A stretch of DNA of 64,000 bases, taken from Endocalyx cinctus. Taxonomy: Eukaryota > Ascomycota > Sordariomycetes > Amphisphaeriales > Apiosporaceae. Shown here in pieces: positions 1-11,771 of this stretch. Below the pieces are notes generated by a model. It was not told where the DNA came from. It ran no database searches and saw nothing but the letters and a program-made list of their open reading frames with translations. The stretch spans positions 4,965,529 to 5,029,528 of the forward strand of contig BCKC01000003.1 of the NCBI GenBank assembly GCA_001600455.1, in the 5' to 3' direction. Positions within the stretch are counted from its first letter, which is position 1. Each line of letters begins with the position of its first letter. A program made the position numbers and the translations under genes.

Positions 1-24
1 AAAAAAAAGGTAAAAATAGATGGT

Positions 25-1407
25 CTAAGCGTCCAACGAGTTCGTAACATCGGCAAAAGCGGTCCATTGCTTCCAAGCTTCCCCGCTCTTAATCGCCCAC
101 CTAGCGCGTCTCACGCCTTCCTTCCAGCGGCCGTTTCCGGGCCCCCGTTCGGTGATGACCTGGCCGTCGTCCCCGGGACCCATGGCGCTCGCGTCGGCCT
201 CGCAGACGCCCGAGGCGACGAGCAGGCCCGCGACGTTTATGAGGACGAACTCGAGGATGGGGTCGTCGTCGGGTAATTCTCCTTTGAGGATCTTGGCGAG
301 CAGCTCGGCGTTCTCGGCCGGCTCTTTACCGGGGGAGACGGTGTGCAAAGGATGCGTCGAGAACCCGAAATCCCGGGGCGAGAGCTGGAAATGCTCGACC
401 GCGACGACGCCGTCGGCCCGCTCGGCGAGCTGCCAGCATAAAGTGGGCCCCGCGCACGAGATCTCGTCCAGCTGCTCTAGGCCGCAAACGACGAGCCCCT
501 TGCGGGCGCCCGACATGCGCAGAGCCTCGGCGAAGACGGGCCCCAGGTCGTCCCGGGCGACGCCGAGCATGCGCGCCTCTATGGCGTCGTCGAGGGGGTT
601 GCTCAGCGGACCGAGAAGGTTGAAAATAGTGCGCCAGCCGAGCTCTTTCCGCACCGACGCGACGTACTTCATGCCCGGGTGAAAGACGGGCGCAAACAAG
701 AAGGCGTAGTTCGTCTTCTCGTATACGGCCGATATAGTGGAGGGATTGATGCGCTCCAGCCGGGCCGGTAGCGGCTTCATCGACATTAGCAAGTCGGCCG
801 AGCCGGATTTAGATGTCGAAGCTCGATTGCCATGTTTCGCGATTACGAGAAGCGTCGATGCGATCAAGGACGACGTAGTCGAGATGTTGAAGGTGTGGTG
901 TGAGTCACCGCCAGTTCCAACTATGTCGCACTACATATTTTTCATTTATACGCGTAACAGTTAACAATTACTCATCATAGTCACCAGGATAAGCTTTCTA
1001 TTGGCAGTAATAATCTGGGATAGGATATTTCCCGACTTTATAAAAAAAAAACAAAAGAAAGAAATAGTGGTACGCACGAGTCCGCCGTTATATTTTCCCT
1101 CAGGTTTAACGCTACCTTTCGACCCCTTCTTACTTTCGATGCTGATACGCAATGCCTCCCAATCGACGGTGGACGAGTATCGGCGCATGGCGGCCGAAGC
1201 CTGAGCTAAGACATCGGCGCGTCTATCCCAGCCTGTAAAGTGCAGAGCTGTTAACAGGGAGCCGGTTTGAACAGGACTTAGGCTGTTGGTAAAAATATAA
1301 GATATAGCTTCGGCAATCTCTTCGGCGGTCACTCGGGACTTCCCTGGGTCAGGCCATAGACGTTGTAATAAGGGACGAATGTCGACGAATTGGGTGGGTG
1401 TCGACAT
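25..1407 (-). CDS. TRP4: Anthranilate phosphoribosyltransferase
   Basis: Second step of tryptophan synthesis: transfers phosphoribose from PRPP to anthranilate. Two exons on the minus strand, 1407-1078 and 930-25. The intron 1077-931 runs GTGCGT to TAG and is phase 0. The joined protein is 411 aa, normal for the fungal family. The N-terminal helical domain (PLLQRLWP through the helices holding SPVQTGSLLTALHFTGW) is followed at the splice junction by the glycine-rich PRPP-binding motif GTGGDSHHTFNIST. Then come KHGNRASTSKSGSADLL and NLLGPLSNP, both hallmarks of TrpD. The start is the only ATG before the conserved N-terminus. The stop lies 24 bases from the window edge, so the gene is complete. 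It diverges from SAH1 with about 1.3 kb between starts. Identification is secure; exon boundaries are inferred from protein continuity. Confidence 0.95.
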
Positions 1408-2440
1408 AGTTAGTTTTTTCAGGACGGAGCTGACCTCGGAGGGCGAACTTTGAGCCTCGCTTTTTCAAGGTAAGGCAAGGTAAAGAGGATCAGGTGGGAA
1501 AAAAAAACAAAACGAAAAAGGATAAGGCAGAGCACGCACAGACTGGACGGACTGAACAGACTGGTCGATCTAAGATAAGCCTTAATGAATATCGTAGTGT
1601 ACAAAATATATTCAAATATCAATTGCCGTCACTATTTCTGCATCCTTACCCTGCCAACCTGCATGTAAGATAAAAAAAAGGTGAGGGGCAATTGAATTAA
1701 TGCGGGACTCTTTGGATAGTAGGAGGGGTTTTAAAGCTAGCTTTTATGGGTTTTATGAGGGGCTTTTCGGGCTTTTGGGGCTTTTTCTACGCTATACAGT
1801 ACGTACCTAGCAGCCTAGGCTGCCTACCTAGGTACATACTAAGATACTTTCAGTAAGAAAACCTATCCATACAAATTTTCAGGGACTTTTCTGACTTTTC
1901 TTATAAAAGATCCATATTCTACTATAAACAGTTTAGATTTTCAATCAAATAACCAATCATAAAAAAACACCGAAGGAATCCGACGGGACCATGTCAGAGG
2001 AGGGGTAGTGAGACAAAGTATATTCTTAGAAATTTATGTACCCTTTTTTTTTTTTTGTTTTACTCTTTCTGATAATACAGTAATAGTAAGTGATCCAATA
2101 AGCTACGCTAAACTACGCATACCAAATACCTAAGTATACCTAACTGGTCAATTACAGCTTATTTTATAGCGTCACAATTAGTAGATCGAAAGCCTAACAA
2201 GAGCTAATCCATCCTATCCAATCTATCCAATCCATCCTATCTCTATCTCCCGGTCTACCGCTCTTACTTTTTTTTATTCCCAAATCCTTTTATCTCACCC
2301 TCTTCTCTCCTCTCCTCTCTTCTTTTCTTTTTTACATCTTTCTCTTTTCTCTTCTCATTCTCATTCTCATCGTCTCTTCCAATTCCCTACTCTTTCTTAT
2401 CCTTTTTACTATTGTAAAGTGTTTGGGTTTGCTCATAGAG
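1408..2440. promoter_or_regulatory. Divergent TRP4/SAH1 intergenic region
   Basis: No coding sequence is apparent. The left part holds a CCTAGG-centred palindromic patch (about 1799-1835) of the kind repeated through the window. The right part, 2262-2420, is strongly pyrimidine-rich (CT tracts) on the plus strand, a common feature just upstream of highly expressed fungal genes and here probably the core promoter or leader of SAH1. A TATA box or specific factor sites could not be assigned. Confidence 0.45.
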
Positions 2441-2532
2441 GTAAGGAAACAAGTCTTTTCCACCCCCATCTACCTATCTAGTCAAATCAATTACCTATGG
2501 TTTGTACTCGATTGCTAACTTTGATTCTACAG
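2441..2532 (+). other. Probable 5' UTR intron of SAH1
   Basis: A well-formed intron lies upstream of the SAH1 start. The donor GTAAGG is at 2441, the branch site GCTAAC is about 15 nt before the end, and the acceptor TCTACAG ends at 2532. It removes an upstream ATG (in ACCTATGG, near 2497) that would otherwise precede the SAH1 start. The signals are visible in the sequence; splicing itself is inferred. Confidence 0.55.
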
Positions 2533-2724
2533 TTGAAATTTTTTCTCCGTTGTCTTACTCTTTCTCCTCTTTTCACCGCCTTCAATAAATAAAATCAGTC
2601 AGTTACACACCGTTTACACCATTTCTTCCTCCTTCCGTTCTCCTATTACCCCTCCCTCTCCCCAGATTAGATGAAACCGTTGGAACCGGGACACTAACGT
2701 ATTCCTATTTTCATGTACATAGAT

Positions 2725-4216
2725 ATGTCTGCTCCCGCTGCCACTTTCAAGGTCGCCGACCTCTCCCTCGCCGCCTTTGGCCGCAAGGAGATTGAGCTCG
2801 CCGAGAATGAGATGCCTGGTCTTATGTCCATCCGGGCCAAGTACGCTGCTGATCAGCCTCTTGCCGGTTCCCGTATTGCCGGTTGCTTGCACATGACCAT
2901 CCAGACCGCCGTCCTCATTGAGACCCTCACAGCCCTCGGTGCCGAAGTCACATGGACCTCGTGCAACATCTTCTCCACGCAAGACCACGCCGCCGCCGCT
3001 ATCGCTGCCGCCGGTGTTCCCGTCTTCGCCTGGAAGGGTGAGACCGAAGAGGAGTACAACTGGTGCTTGGAGCAGCAGCTCCTCGCCTTCAAGGACGGCA
3101 AGAAGCTCAACCTCATCCTTGACGACGGCGGTGACCTCACCCACCTCGTTCACGACAAGTACCCCGAGATGCTCAAGGACTGCTACGGTGTCTCCGAGGA
3201 GACCACCACCGGTGTTCACCACCTCTACCGCATGATGAAGGAGAACAAGCTTCTCGTTCCCGCCATCAACGTCAATGACAGCGTGACCAAGAGCAAGTTT
3301 GACAACCTCTACGGTTGCCGTGAGTCTTTGATCGACGGTATCAAGCGTGCTACTGATGTCATGATTGCTGGTAAGATCGCCGTCGTTGCCGGTTTCGGTG
3401 ACGTCGGTAAGGGCTGCGCCATGGCTCTTGCTGGTATGGGTGCTCGTGTCCTCGTTACCGAGATAGACCCTATCAACGCTCTTCAGGCTGCTATGGCCGG
3501 TTTCCAGGTTACTACCATGGAGAAGGCTGCCCCCGTCGGTCAGATCTTCGTTACCACCACCGGTTGCCGTGATATCCTAGTTGGCGACCACTTCAACGCC
3601 ATGCCCAACGACGCCATCGTTTGCAGTAAGTTCACCGCCCCTCGTAGCAACTAAGGTAAAGAGAGATCAGTGCTCACGCGTAATGAATTAGACATCGGTC
3701 ACTTCGATATCGAGATTGACGTTGCCTGGCTCAAGAAGAACGCCAGCAGTGTCCAGAACATCAAGCCCCAAGTTGACCGCTACCTCATGCCCAACGGCCG
3801 CCACATCATTCTGTTGGCCGAGGGTCGTCTAGTCAACCTCGGCTGTGCTACCGGTCACTCTTCGTTCGTCATGTCCTGCTCCTTCAGCAACCAGGTCCTC
3901 GCCCAGATCATGTTGTTCAAGGCCACCGACAAGGCCTTCGGTGAGAAGTACGTCGCCTTCGCTAAGACGGAGAAGCTTGCCGTCGGTGTCTACGTCCTGC
4001 CCAAGGTCCTCGACGAGGAAGTCGCCAGGCTCCACCTCGACCACGTGAACGTTGAGCTCACCACCCTCACCAAGACCCAGGGTGACTACCTTGGCTTGGC
4101 CACCGAGGGTCCCTTCAAGGCCGACCAGTATGTTTTCTTCCCCTCCCGTTACAGTGTTCGAAGTTTGAAGAATATAATGACTTGCTAACTCTTCTCGCTC
4201 TAGCTACCGATACTAA
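2725..4216 (+). CDS. SAH1: S-adenosylhomocysteine hydrolase (adenosylhomocysteinase)
   Basis: Hydrolyses SAH to adenosine and homocysteine, relieving product inhibition of SAM-dependent methyltransferases; an NAD-dependent cytosolic tetramer. Exons are 2725-3625, 3692-4127 and 4204-4216. Introns begin GTAAGT and GTATGT. The product is 449 aa, the usual fungal length. The N-terminus is [19 protein letters not shown], with substrate-site residues in [17 protein letters not shown] and the NAD-binding loop GFGDVGKG in the centre. The last exon is only 13 nt and supplies the end of the conserved C-terminal tail DHYRY, needed for NAD binding across the subunit interface. The upstream in-frame ATG at 2713 is disfavoured because family members begin at MSAP. 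Codon use is strongly biased to C-ending codons, suggesting high expression. A 5' UTR intron is likely. Confidence 0.97.
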
Positions 4217-6107
4217 ATTCACCCTATCTTGTACATAACATTCCTATATAACCTGCTTCCGCCGTCCCCACGGAAGCTATTGTTTTCATTTCAACAAGCA
4301 TTTGTCTATGGCATCAACTGGCGATGGGTACTCATTTAATGCGACAAGAATGGGAGGGGTTGGTTTTCGGGGAGTCGTTTAAAAAAAAAATTAAACAAAA
4401 GGGCTGGCCGGATACAAATTTTTCAACAAAAATAGGCGTTGGCTTTTCATGCATGATTCCCCTCATGGCGTTTGATTTTTTTTAAAATATGGATGAAATG
4501 AGATCCAAGGCACACAGGAGAGATCTGACTTAACTAGGTTCACGAGAATAGATTAGACAGACATATTAGCTGGCTGGCTCGTTAGTGAGTTAGATAAAGT
4601 CGACCTTGACGAGGGGTTTTTTTTTCACCTTGTCAAGATGACTTTTCTTTGGAAGATTCGTCAACCGGATCTAGGGAGATGGGAGGATAAATAGAAAGAT
4701 GCCCGTCGACGATATGACGGATGATGAAGATATTGCACGACTTTTATACGACACCGGCTCGGTGATGTGATATGACATATCAATATAAACTCTTTAACGA
4801 GATTTGTGATTATATTGTCTAATGATGCCCCTAGATAAGGGAGATGTATATTCATATATGTATTAAGGAGGCCGAGGTCTGTCACGATCACCCATCTATC
4901 GAACTATTGATTACCGCCCCCTTTCTGTAATGAATAATATCTACCGACTCTTATATATTGTTTAATCTACCCCTATTTTTGACTCTACGTTTATATATAT
5001 ACTCACCAAAGTAGACGAAAGAAGCTTACTTCATTTCATTATTATTATTATTATTATCTCTTTTCTCTTTTTTTTTTTTTTTTTTGTCTTGTCGTATCCC
5101 ATCCCATCCCTATCCCATCCCTATCCCATCCCTATTTCCATTCCCATCCATTTTATTTCTCTCATTTTTTATATTCCCATCTTCCGTTCCTATATATCAT
5201 TCGAAGAAAGGGAATATTCAATATTACACACACACAGAGACATACATACGTGTATATATATATACACGCCAAACAACGACAATGATCCATAACAACAAAG
5301 ACTCACTTCGATATATCTCTCTCTCCTCTACATGGCCTCCACTAGGTACTAGCCGGCTGTTGATTAATCGTACAAAGCGTATTCAGACATTAGTTTGAAA
5401 CATGGGGTGGATAGGAAAAAAAAAAAAAAAAAAAACCGGCTCGGGGGATTCTACCCATGCTTTCCTTTCCATTTCTTTTTCCTATCCTCTTCATCCATCC
5501 TTTCTTTCTTTTTCCTTTTTTCTTTCCCCTCCTCCGCATTTTTTATCGATAGGTTGAGAAAACGCCACTTTTTTGCCCCTTTGCTATATATTTCATATAT
5601 ATATATATATAAGGGTGGGTTTTTGGTTTGTTTTTGTCGCTTTCGTCCTCTTCCCTCCCGATGCCTTCACACGTCTTTTTCACTTTCTCTCCTCTCTTGG
5701 TCTATTAGCCCTATTCACGACTAGGATTATTCTAGCTGAAGGAAGGAAAAGTAATAATAATAATAACAAAACCTCTAGTGGTTTAAAACTTGAAAACTCT
5801 GATCGCTAATATATCATGCAATGACAAACTTCTCCAAGTGTCTGGTATCTTGAAAGACTGCCGCTATAAAAAAAAACATGAGGAGAAAAACAAAGGCACT
5901 ATAGAAGAGGTTTTATAGTGTTCGGGCTCGTTAGTTGCGAAATAAGGTAACGTTCAACATTGTAAACGTCCTGGACTGGAGGGTATTGGTGAATGGGTGA
6001 TACACACGCACACATAACGCAGAGCGCTATAAAAAATGAAGAATCGAAAGAACGCCAAACACCTTTCTGCGAGCATCCGATGACATTATTAATTATTTAT
6101 CATTACG
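4217..6107. other. Gene-free stretch between convergent genes
   Basis: This holds the 3' flanks of SAH1 and of the zinc-cluster gene. It has many T- and A-runs, a CCCATCCCTAT-type tandem tract (about 5098-5140), an ATT triplet run near 5036-5057 and a TA repeat near 5598-5612. No reading frame with conserved protein features was found on either strand. Confidence 0.6.
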
Positions 6108-9100
6108 CTATCGCCGTAAAGTATTGCAGCCGGGAGCTACGAAAGCCCTGACCGCCAGCTCTGCGAAGCGGCGTACGACGTTCGTGGTCCCACCGTGAAC
6201 CTGCGCCTCTTCCTGTATAAATTTGCGGGCCACGGCGAGCTTGCTCTTGGGATCGGTCTCGTCGAGGTGGGAAGGCAAAGTACTCTCGAAGTCGGAAGGG
6301 TAGTTTGGTCCCAGCGCACGGATGACGGCTATCGAATACAACACGTCGCGATTCTCGCGCCCGTCTAGCAGCGATCTGATTTCCGCCAGCTTAAACTCTC
6401 GCGTAGGCGTCATATCCGTGCTCGGTTGATCCTTGACGCAAAGGAATTCGGCCAGGTTATACCAAAACTTGAACTCTCGAAATCGGTGGTATTCCATTCC
6501 TTCCGTCTGCGTCGGCGGGTTGAGCAGGGGGTTATGATCGAGATGCTCGCCGGCTAATAGCTTCTCGAAAACGAAGACCCGGTTTCTCACTTCGGACGCG
6601 TCGTCGGGAGAGGGTAGACGGGCTCCCGGTGTATTCACGGTACCGTCCGCGGCCGCGTAGATTATGCAGGTGAGCTCCCATACGACTCGAAATTCAAGGT
6701 TCGCCGAGTAGGCCATGCCGGCCACGTCGTCGGCTCCCTTAGACATAGAATGCAAGAAACCAGACAATATCTCGTTGACGTCTCTGTTGGCTGCCAAAGT
6801 ACCTAGCCCCTGCGGCTTGGTATACCACTCGGACTCGAAAAACTTCAGCAGGCCGGGTGCGTAGACCTGCTCGTATACGGCCCTAACCTCGTCGAGTTTA
6901 TCTTGGGTCAAGGGCGAATCAACGACGGGAGGGACGGCACCTCCCAAGGCGACCAATTCATGGACGGACATCCTGCGTGCTGAATAGCCAGAGTAAGCCG
7001 GAGTTCGCTGTGGATAGGATAACGGCGAAGGATGCGAATCAAAAGGGTACATGGAAACAAACGAAGGCCCACCGCCTCGGAGATGAGGACGGTCTAAGGT
7101 TCTGAGATCAACAAGGTTGGGGGTAGATTTGATCGCTGGGAAATGGGAAGTCGACATACTAGCTGTGGTAAGAACAGTGTCCAGAGAAGGGTCAATGGAG
7201 GGGAATCCCAATCCGTCACCCTTCAGATTCGAACCGGAGATTCCGCCAGGTATTAATCCAGGAACGTATGAATTGGTCGTGGTAGGAACACCAGACATTC
7301 CAGACGGTCGAGTGGTATACGACGGAGGGGCTTGCGCATTAGTAGGAATGGAAGAGTCCGGTCCAACGGTAGGATTAGAAGGTAAGGAAGAAGAGTTATG
7401 AGTAGATGAGATTTGGCTATTAGGAGCGGGTTGGATATTGGTAGGATGCTGTTGCTGGTTCTTAAAGATTGGATCATAACCTAGACATTCCCGTTTCGAT
7501 TTCTGGCAATTTCGGCAGATAGGATGTTGCTCGTCGCACTAATAGAGAAGGGTTCAATCAGTCAATTGAAAAAGAACGAATGAAAAAAAAAAGAAGAAGA
7601 AGAAGAAAAAGTCGAAGACGAAATATAAGTTACGGGGAGGGGAATAAAAAGAACAGGAAAACAATACGACAGGATAGTAAAGATGTAGTGGTGAATGAAG
7701 GCTTCTATGTACAGTATGATATAGTACGTATGGTACTTATTAGCCTACTACTGGAGGTCGGCTAGTAAGGGAAAATAGCGGGGGATAGATAGGTATTACA
7801 GAGATTATCAACAAATGAGGGTCGATAAGAACGATAACGACAACGATGGTGATCTGAGGATGATGTCTTAGGGTGCAAGATTATGTAGATCCTGCATCAT
7901 TTTATAAACAGCCTAGCCAATCTAGCTAGATGGGGAAAAATGGAGCTGAGGAACCCAAATCTGACTTCTTTTAATTCGATCTTTAAGAAGGGGAAATATA
8001 TATGAAATTGAGAGGGAAAAAAAAAAAGTGTCTGGGATGTTTTTGTGTTTTTAGTGGGTGTTGTGCTTTCTTTCACTTGGACTCGCTCGCTTCTCAGTAG
8101 TTAATTTTTCAAGCGAAACCCCAAGCGAAGTGAGATTCAAGTAATGATAAAATAAGTCCAAGAAAGGAGGATAAAATGCGAGAAAGAGTTTAAAATAAAA
8201 GAAAAAAAGAAAATAGTAAATGTTTCAACGCAGAGGGTAGAAAACACCGCAGAACTTCCTTAAAGTTCAAGCAGTAGACTACCTCTCTTTTTTTTATTTC
8301 TTCGTTTTCTTCCATCATCTGCTTCTTTAATAATTGTATCTTTCTCATCATCTCATGTATATCCCCTTTTTCATTCATATTGATGATAGTAAAAAAAAAA
8401 AAAAAAAATCACAACATACCTTTATACGTCTTTTTCGACATGTTAAGCATCCCGTTTTTGTTCGACGCTTAATCTCCTAATCGTCAAAAAAGATCATCAT
8501 TGGTCAGCCATCAAGATCTAGAGGTTCAAAGTCTAGTGCCTAATATACAGCGAGCTCTACCTTCTTATGTCGGCCGCCCGCGAGTACGGCGTTATGACCA
8601 CTAGGTGGTAAAGCATATCGCGAACCTAAGCCATCCGGAGTTAAGTTGTAAGGGTTACCCGCCATAGGTATCTGTTGTCCATAATATGTCAGAGCAGCTT
8701 GCTGTTGGTTTGTAACGGTCGGTACATGCGTCACCGGCATTCCCATCGCCATCTGTTGCTGCTGATGCGTCTGCTGCTGCGATTGCTGCTGCTGCTGTTG
8801 ATGATGTTGCTGCTGTTGTTGTTGTTGTTGTTGTTGCTGTACTGGATCGAATGTTCGCATACTCGGCAATGCCATACCACTATTCGTCACCGTCGTGTTC
8901 GTCCTGTAGGGATCCGTCCCTCCACCCGTCGAAGTCGTATATCCATAGCCCGCCGTGTTCATACCAGGTGCGCCGTACGTTGTCGAATTCGAATAACTCA
9001 TGGTCTGCCGATGGGAGCCCGGGAGTGAGGGGTTATGCGACATTTCCGCCGACGTGGGCTCGGAGCCCTCTTGGATAGTCTGGCCTGGCTGACCCTCGGC

Positions 9101-9676
9101 GATTTGAGAGTCGCCGTTGACGCCGAGGATATCCAACGAAGAATCTGGGGCCGAAGGAATTACGGGGTCCGTAACTACTGCGTCGGCTGCTTCCGGTGAG
9201 GTGGGTAGTGTCGTCTGCGTCGTCTGCGGTATCGGATCACGCGTTTCGGCTTGGAGTTCGCGGTTCTCGACTTGTGCTTGCCCCTCGACTTGATCTCGTG
9301 CCAACTCCTGCTCCAACGCCTGCTTGATAGCTATTTCTGTGATTTCTGTAGCATCGATTGTTTGCGTAGTCGGATCGTGTACCTTTGGTGATGTCGTCGA
9401 TATCGCGGTAGAGACATTAGCCTCTACCTCTTCAGGCGTCGGGACCTGGTAAGATTGAAGCTCTTGTGAGATTTGTCGAGATGGGGAAGCCGGCGTGGGT
9501 GATTTTGATTCCGATTGCGACTGAGGTGGGAGGACATGAGCTGGGGCTACCTCTGGTACTTCAGAAGGAATAGTAGTAGTGGTAGTGGTAACAGTAGTAA
9601 CAGCATCAGTAGCAACGGCGGCAGAGGTAGGTTCAGGCTGAGGTTGAGCCTGTGGCTGTTCCTGTACCTCTGCCAT
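6108..9676 (-). CDS. Zn2Cys6 binuclear cluster transcription factor with Gln-rich N-terminus
   Basis: Predicted nuclear DNA-binding regulator of 867 aa in three exons: 9676-8561, 8476-8420 and 7538-6108. Residues 1-372 are low complexity (Pro/Glu/Thr/Ser), including long glutamine runs around 285-310, a likely activation region. The 57-nt middle exon encodes EIKRRTKTGCLTCRKRRIK, the first half of the zinc cluster. The third exon begins CDEQHPICRNCQKSKREC, completing C-x2-C-x6-C-x6-C-x2-C-x6-C. The C-terminal 400 residues resemble the fungal-specific transcription factor 2 domain. Intron 1 (8560-8477) is ordinary. Intron 2 (8419-7539) is 881 nt, unusually long, with donor GTATGT and acceptor ATTAG. 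The basic GRHKK just before the finger is typical of a conserved group possibly related to S. pombe Moc3, but the target genes are unknown. Confidence 0.88.
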
Positions 9677-10874
9677 TTGATTTGATTTTTCTTTTATTAA
9701 TTTGCAAGCTTTTAATGGGGTTACGATCTGAGCAGGGGCACGTCAAAAAAAAAAAAAATATACTGTCGTCGCAACGAACCAGGGATCGGTCCAAGTCCAG
9801 GCCTCCCCCCGAAGGTACCTTGACCGGTGACCTACTACGGGAAACGCAGGTAAGCGAGAGAGGAAAGATACAAGGGGACTTTAGTTCCAAATGGGTACGC
9901 TCATAGGCGCGCCAGGGGAAAAAAAAAAAAAAAGAAGGGGGAGTGTAGGGGTGGGAAAAAAAAAAATAAAAAATAAAATAAAATAATAATAATAACAATA
10001 ATACCGGGCAGCAGAAGTTGGGTGTTTCCAAGAATGGATTGGGTGGTGCGATGTTCGAGGTTGTTTCGACGCGACCCTGGGCCGAGATTCCAGTTAGCTG
10101 CAATTCTTTTTCGGCGCATTTATTATTATCTTTTTTTTTTCCTCTGTCCCTCTCCTACATGTCTGTTTTTTTTTTTTTTTTTTTTTTTTTTAAATGATTT
10201 TCTCCGTTTAAACGGACAAGGTTAATTTAATACTAAAATAGTACTAGCGTATGATCTATAGCTTCATACGGTAGATCTTTTTAAATAAATATCGAATTAT
10301 CCGAACAATAAAAATATATATACTCTCCTCTGTACAAGAAGAATTGATTAGATGGAAGTCAAATAAAATACAGTAAAATATAGTTAAGTATACATCTAAT
10401 TAAGGTAAAATAAAATAAAATAAAATATAAATTCAAAAAGGGAATAATAATGATAATGAAATAAAATAAAATAAAATTGGGGCGGTTGATGAGGCTGGCT
10501 TCGACGGACCGGTTGTGTATGGATGGTTGTACAAGCTCTTTTCTGCATACCACTCAACTCATCATTATCTTCATCTTCCCATCTTTGCACCTCACATGCG
10601 TCCAAGAAGCTACGGTCGTAAGTCTTCTTACTGGTGTATTCTTTTCCAGCTTGCAGATTCATACAGATACATCAAACACGTAGAGAACAATAACAGGATT
10701 CATTATCCGCCAGCACAACCCTCACCTAATTATACTGCTTAGGTATCACTTATACGTAGGTATGAGAGAGAAAGACAAGAATTATTGATTCGCAACTGCC
10801 TGCCCCTAATTACATTTGCCCACACACATATATTGAGAAATCAAGGTATCTTAAGTGGCAATGCATGTATATCC

Positions 10875-10905
<31 letters not shown>

Positions 10906-10928
10906 AGTGAGTGAGTGAGTGTGTGTGT
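10875..10928. repeat. (TA)n(TG)n(GTGA)n microsatellite
   Basis: Compound simple repeat: an alternating TA block passes into TG dinucleotides and then four GTGA/GAGT tetranucleotide units. It is read directly from the sequence. Confidence 0.9.
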
Positions 10929-11519
10929 AATTATGTATGTATAGGTATGCACGCACGTACATATAGATCACTCTCGCTCTCTCGCTCTCGTAGTATAGAG
11001 AAATGTGCGGTGCATATCTTTGGTAATAAAAGGTAGGTGGTCTATCCACGGTTATGAGATCCCCTACGTTCACGGTGGTCACACAACGTGCTTCATCGTC
11101 GTCATCGTCGCCGTCTTTACATGCCGTATTGGTATGTGCTTAAAATATGATTTAAGTAAATACCTGGTAATAAATGAATCAACGGTAATGGATGTACACT
11201 ACTACTAAAACTTGCTGACCTAGTAATCACCAGGTTATACATATACAGATGAGTAGGAGATAATATATTACTTACTTTGGCGGCGTAGGTCCCACCTACT
11301 AAGTACGGTATACAAGGAAGACGCTTTTTATGTATGCTATACATATACGTACACTACCAGTGTATCGATGGCTCCTAGTAACGCTAAGTATATACCTAGG
11401 AAGTGAAGATTGCATGGATCGATCGAACCGAGCGATTGTCGATGAGATAGATAAAATAGCACAGCACAGCAAAGCAAAGCACATAAACGGGCACGTTGGT
11501 AGGGCTTGGTGCGCAAAGA

Positions 11520-11542
11520 GGGGGGGGGGGGGGGGGGGGGGG
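11520..11542. repeat. Poly-G tract, 23 nt
   Basis: Uninterrupted run of 23 G on the plus strand, followed by more G-rich sequence (GGAGGAGGGGG). It has quadruplex-forming potential and its exact length may be unreliable in the assembly. Confidence 0.9.
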
Positions 11543-11734
11543 ATGAATGGAGGAGGGGGTCGACAGGGGAATCAGGGGTTGAGGGTGGGCGCGGATGTGG
11601 GTTGCAGAAGCCTATTACTCTATATGTATACACAGTATGTATGTATATATGTATGCATGTCTACACGTACGTCTCTCTCTTTCTTTATCTTTCAACGGCA
11701 GCGTTCAGGCTTTATAATTAATTAGTTGCCTTTT

Positions 11735-11735
<1 letters not shown>

Positions 11736-11764
<29 letters not shown>
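11736..11764. repeat. (CT)n microsatellite
   Basis: About 14 CT units followed by a T run. It is a simple sequence repeat in the gene-poor region. Confidence 0.9.

Positions 11765-11771
<7 letters not shown>

Noticed and set aside
2614..3222. 202-codon minus-strand open frame overlapping SAH1
   Set aside because: It is antisense to SAH1 coding sequence, lacks its own family resemblance, and is explained by strong codon bias of the true gene.
9633..10103. 156-codon minus frame upstream of the zinc-cluster gene
   Set aside because: Mostly Leu/Phe/Tyr from A- and T-runs; it overlaps the gene start and has no coding character.
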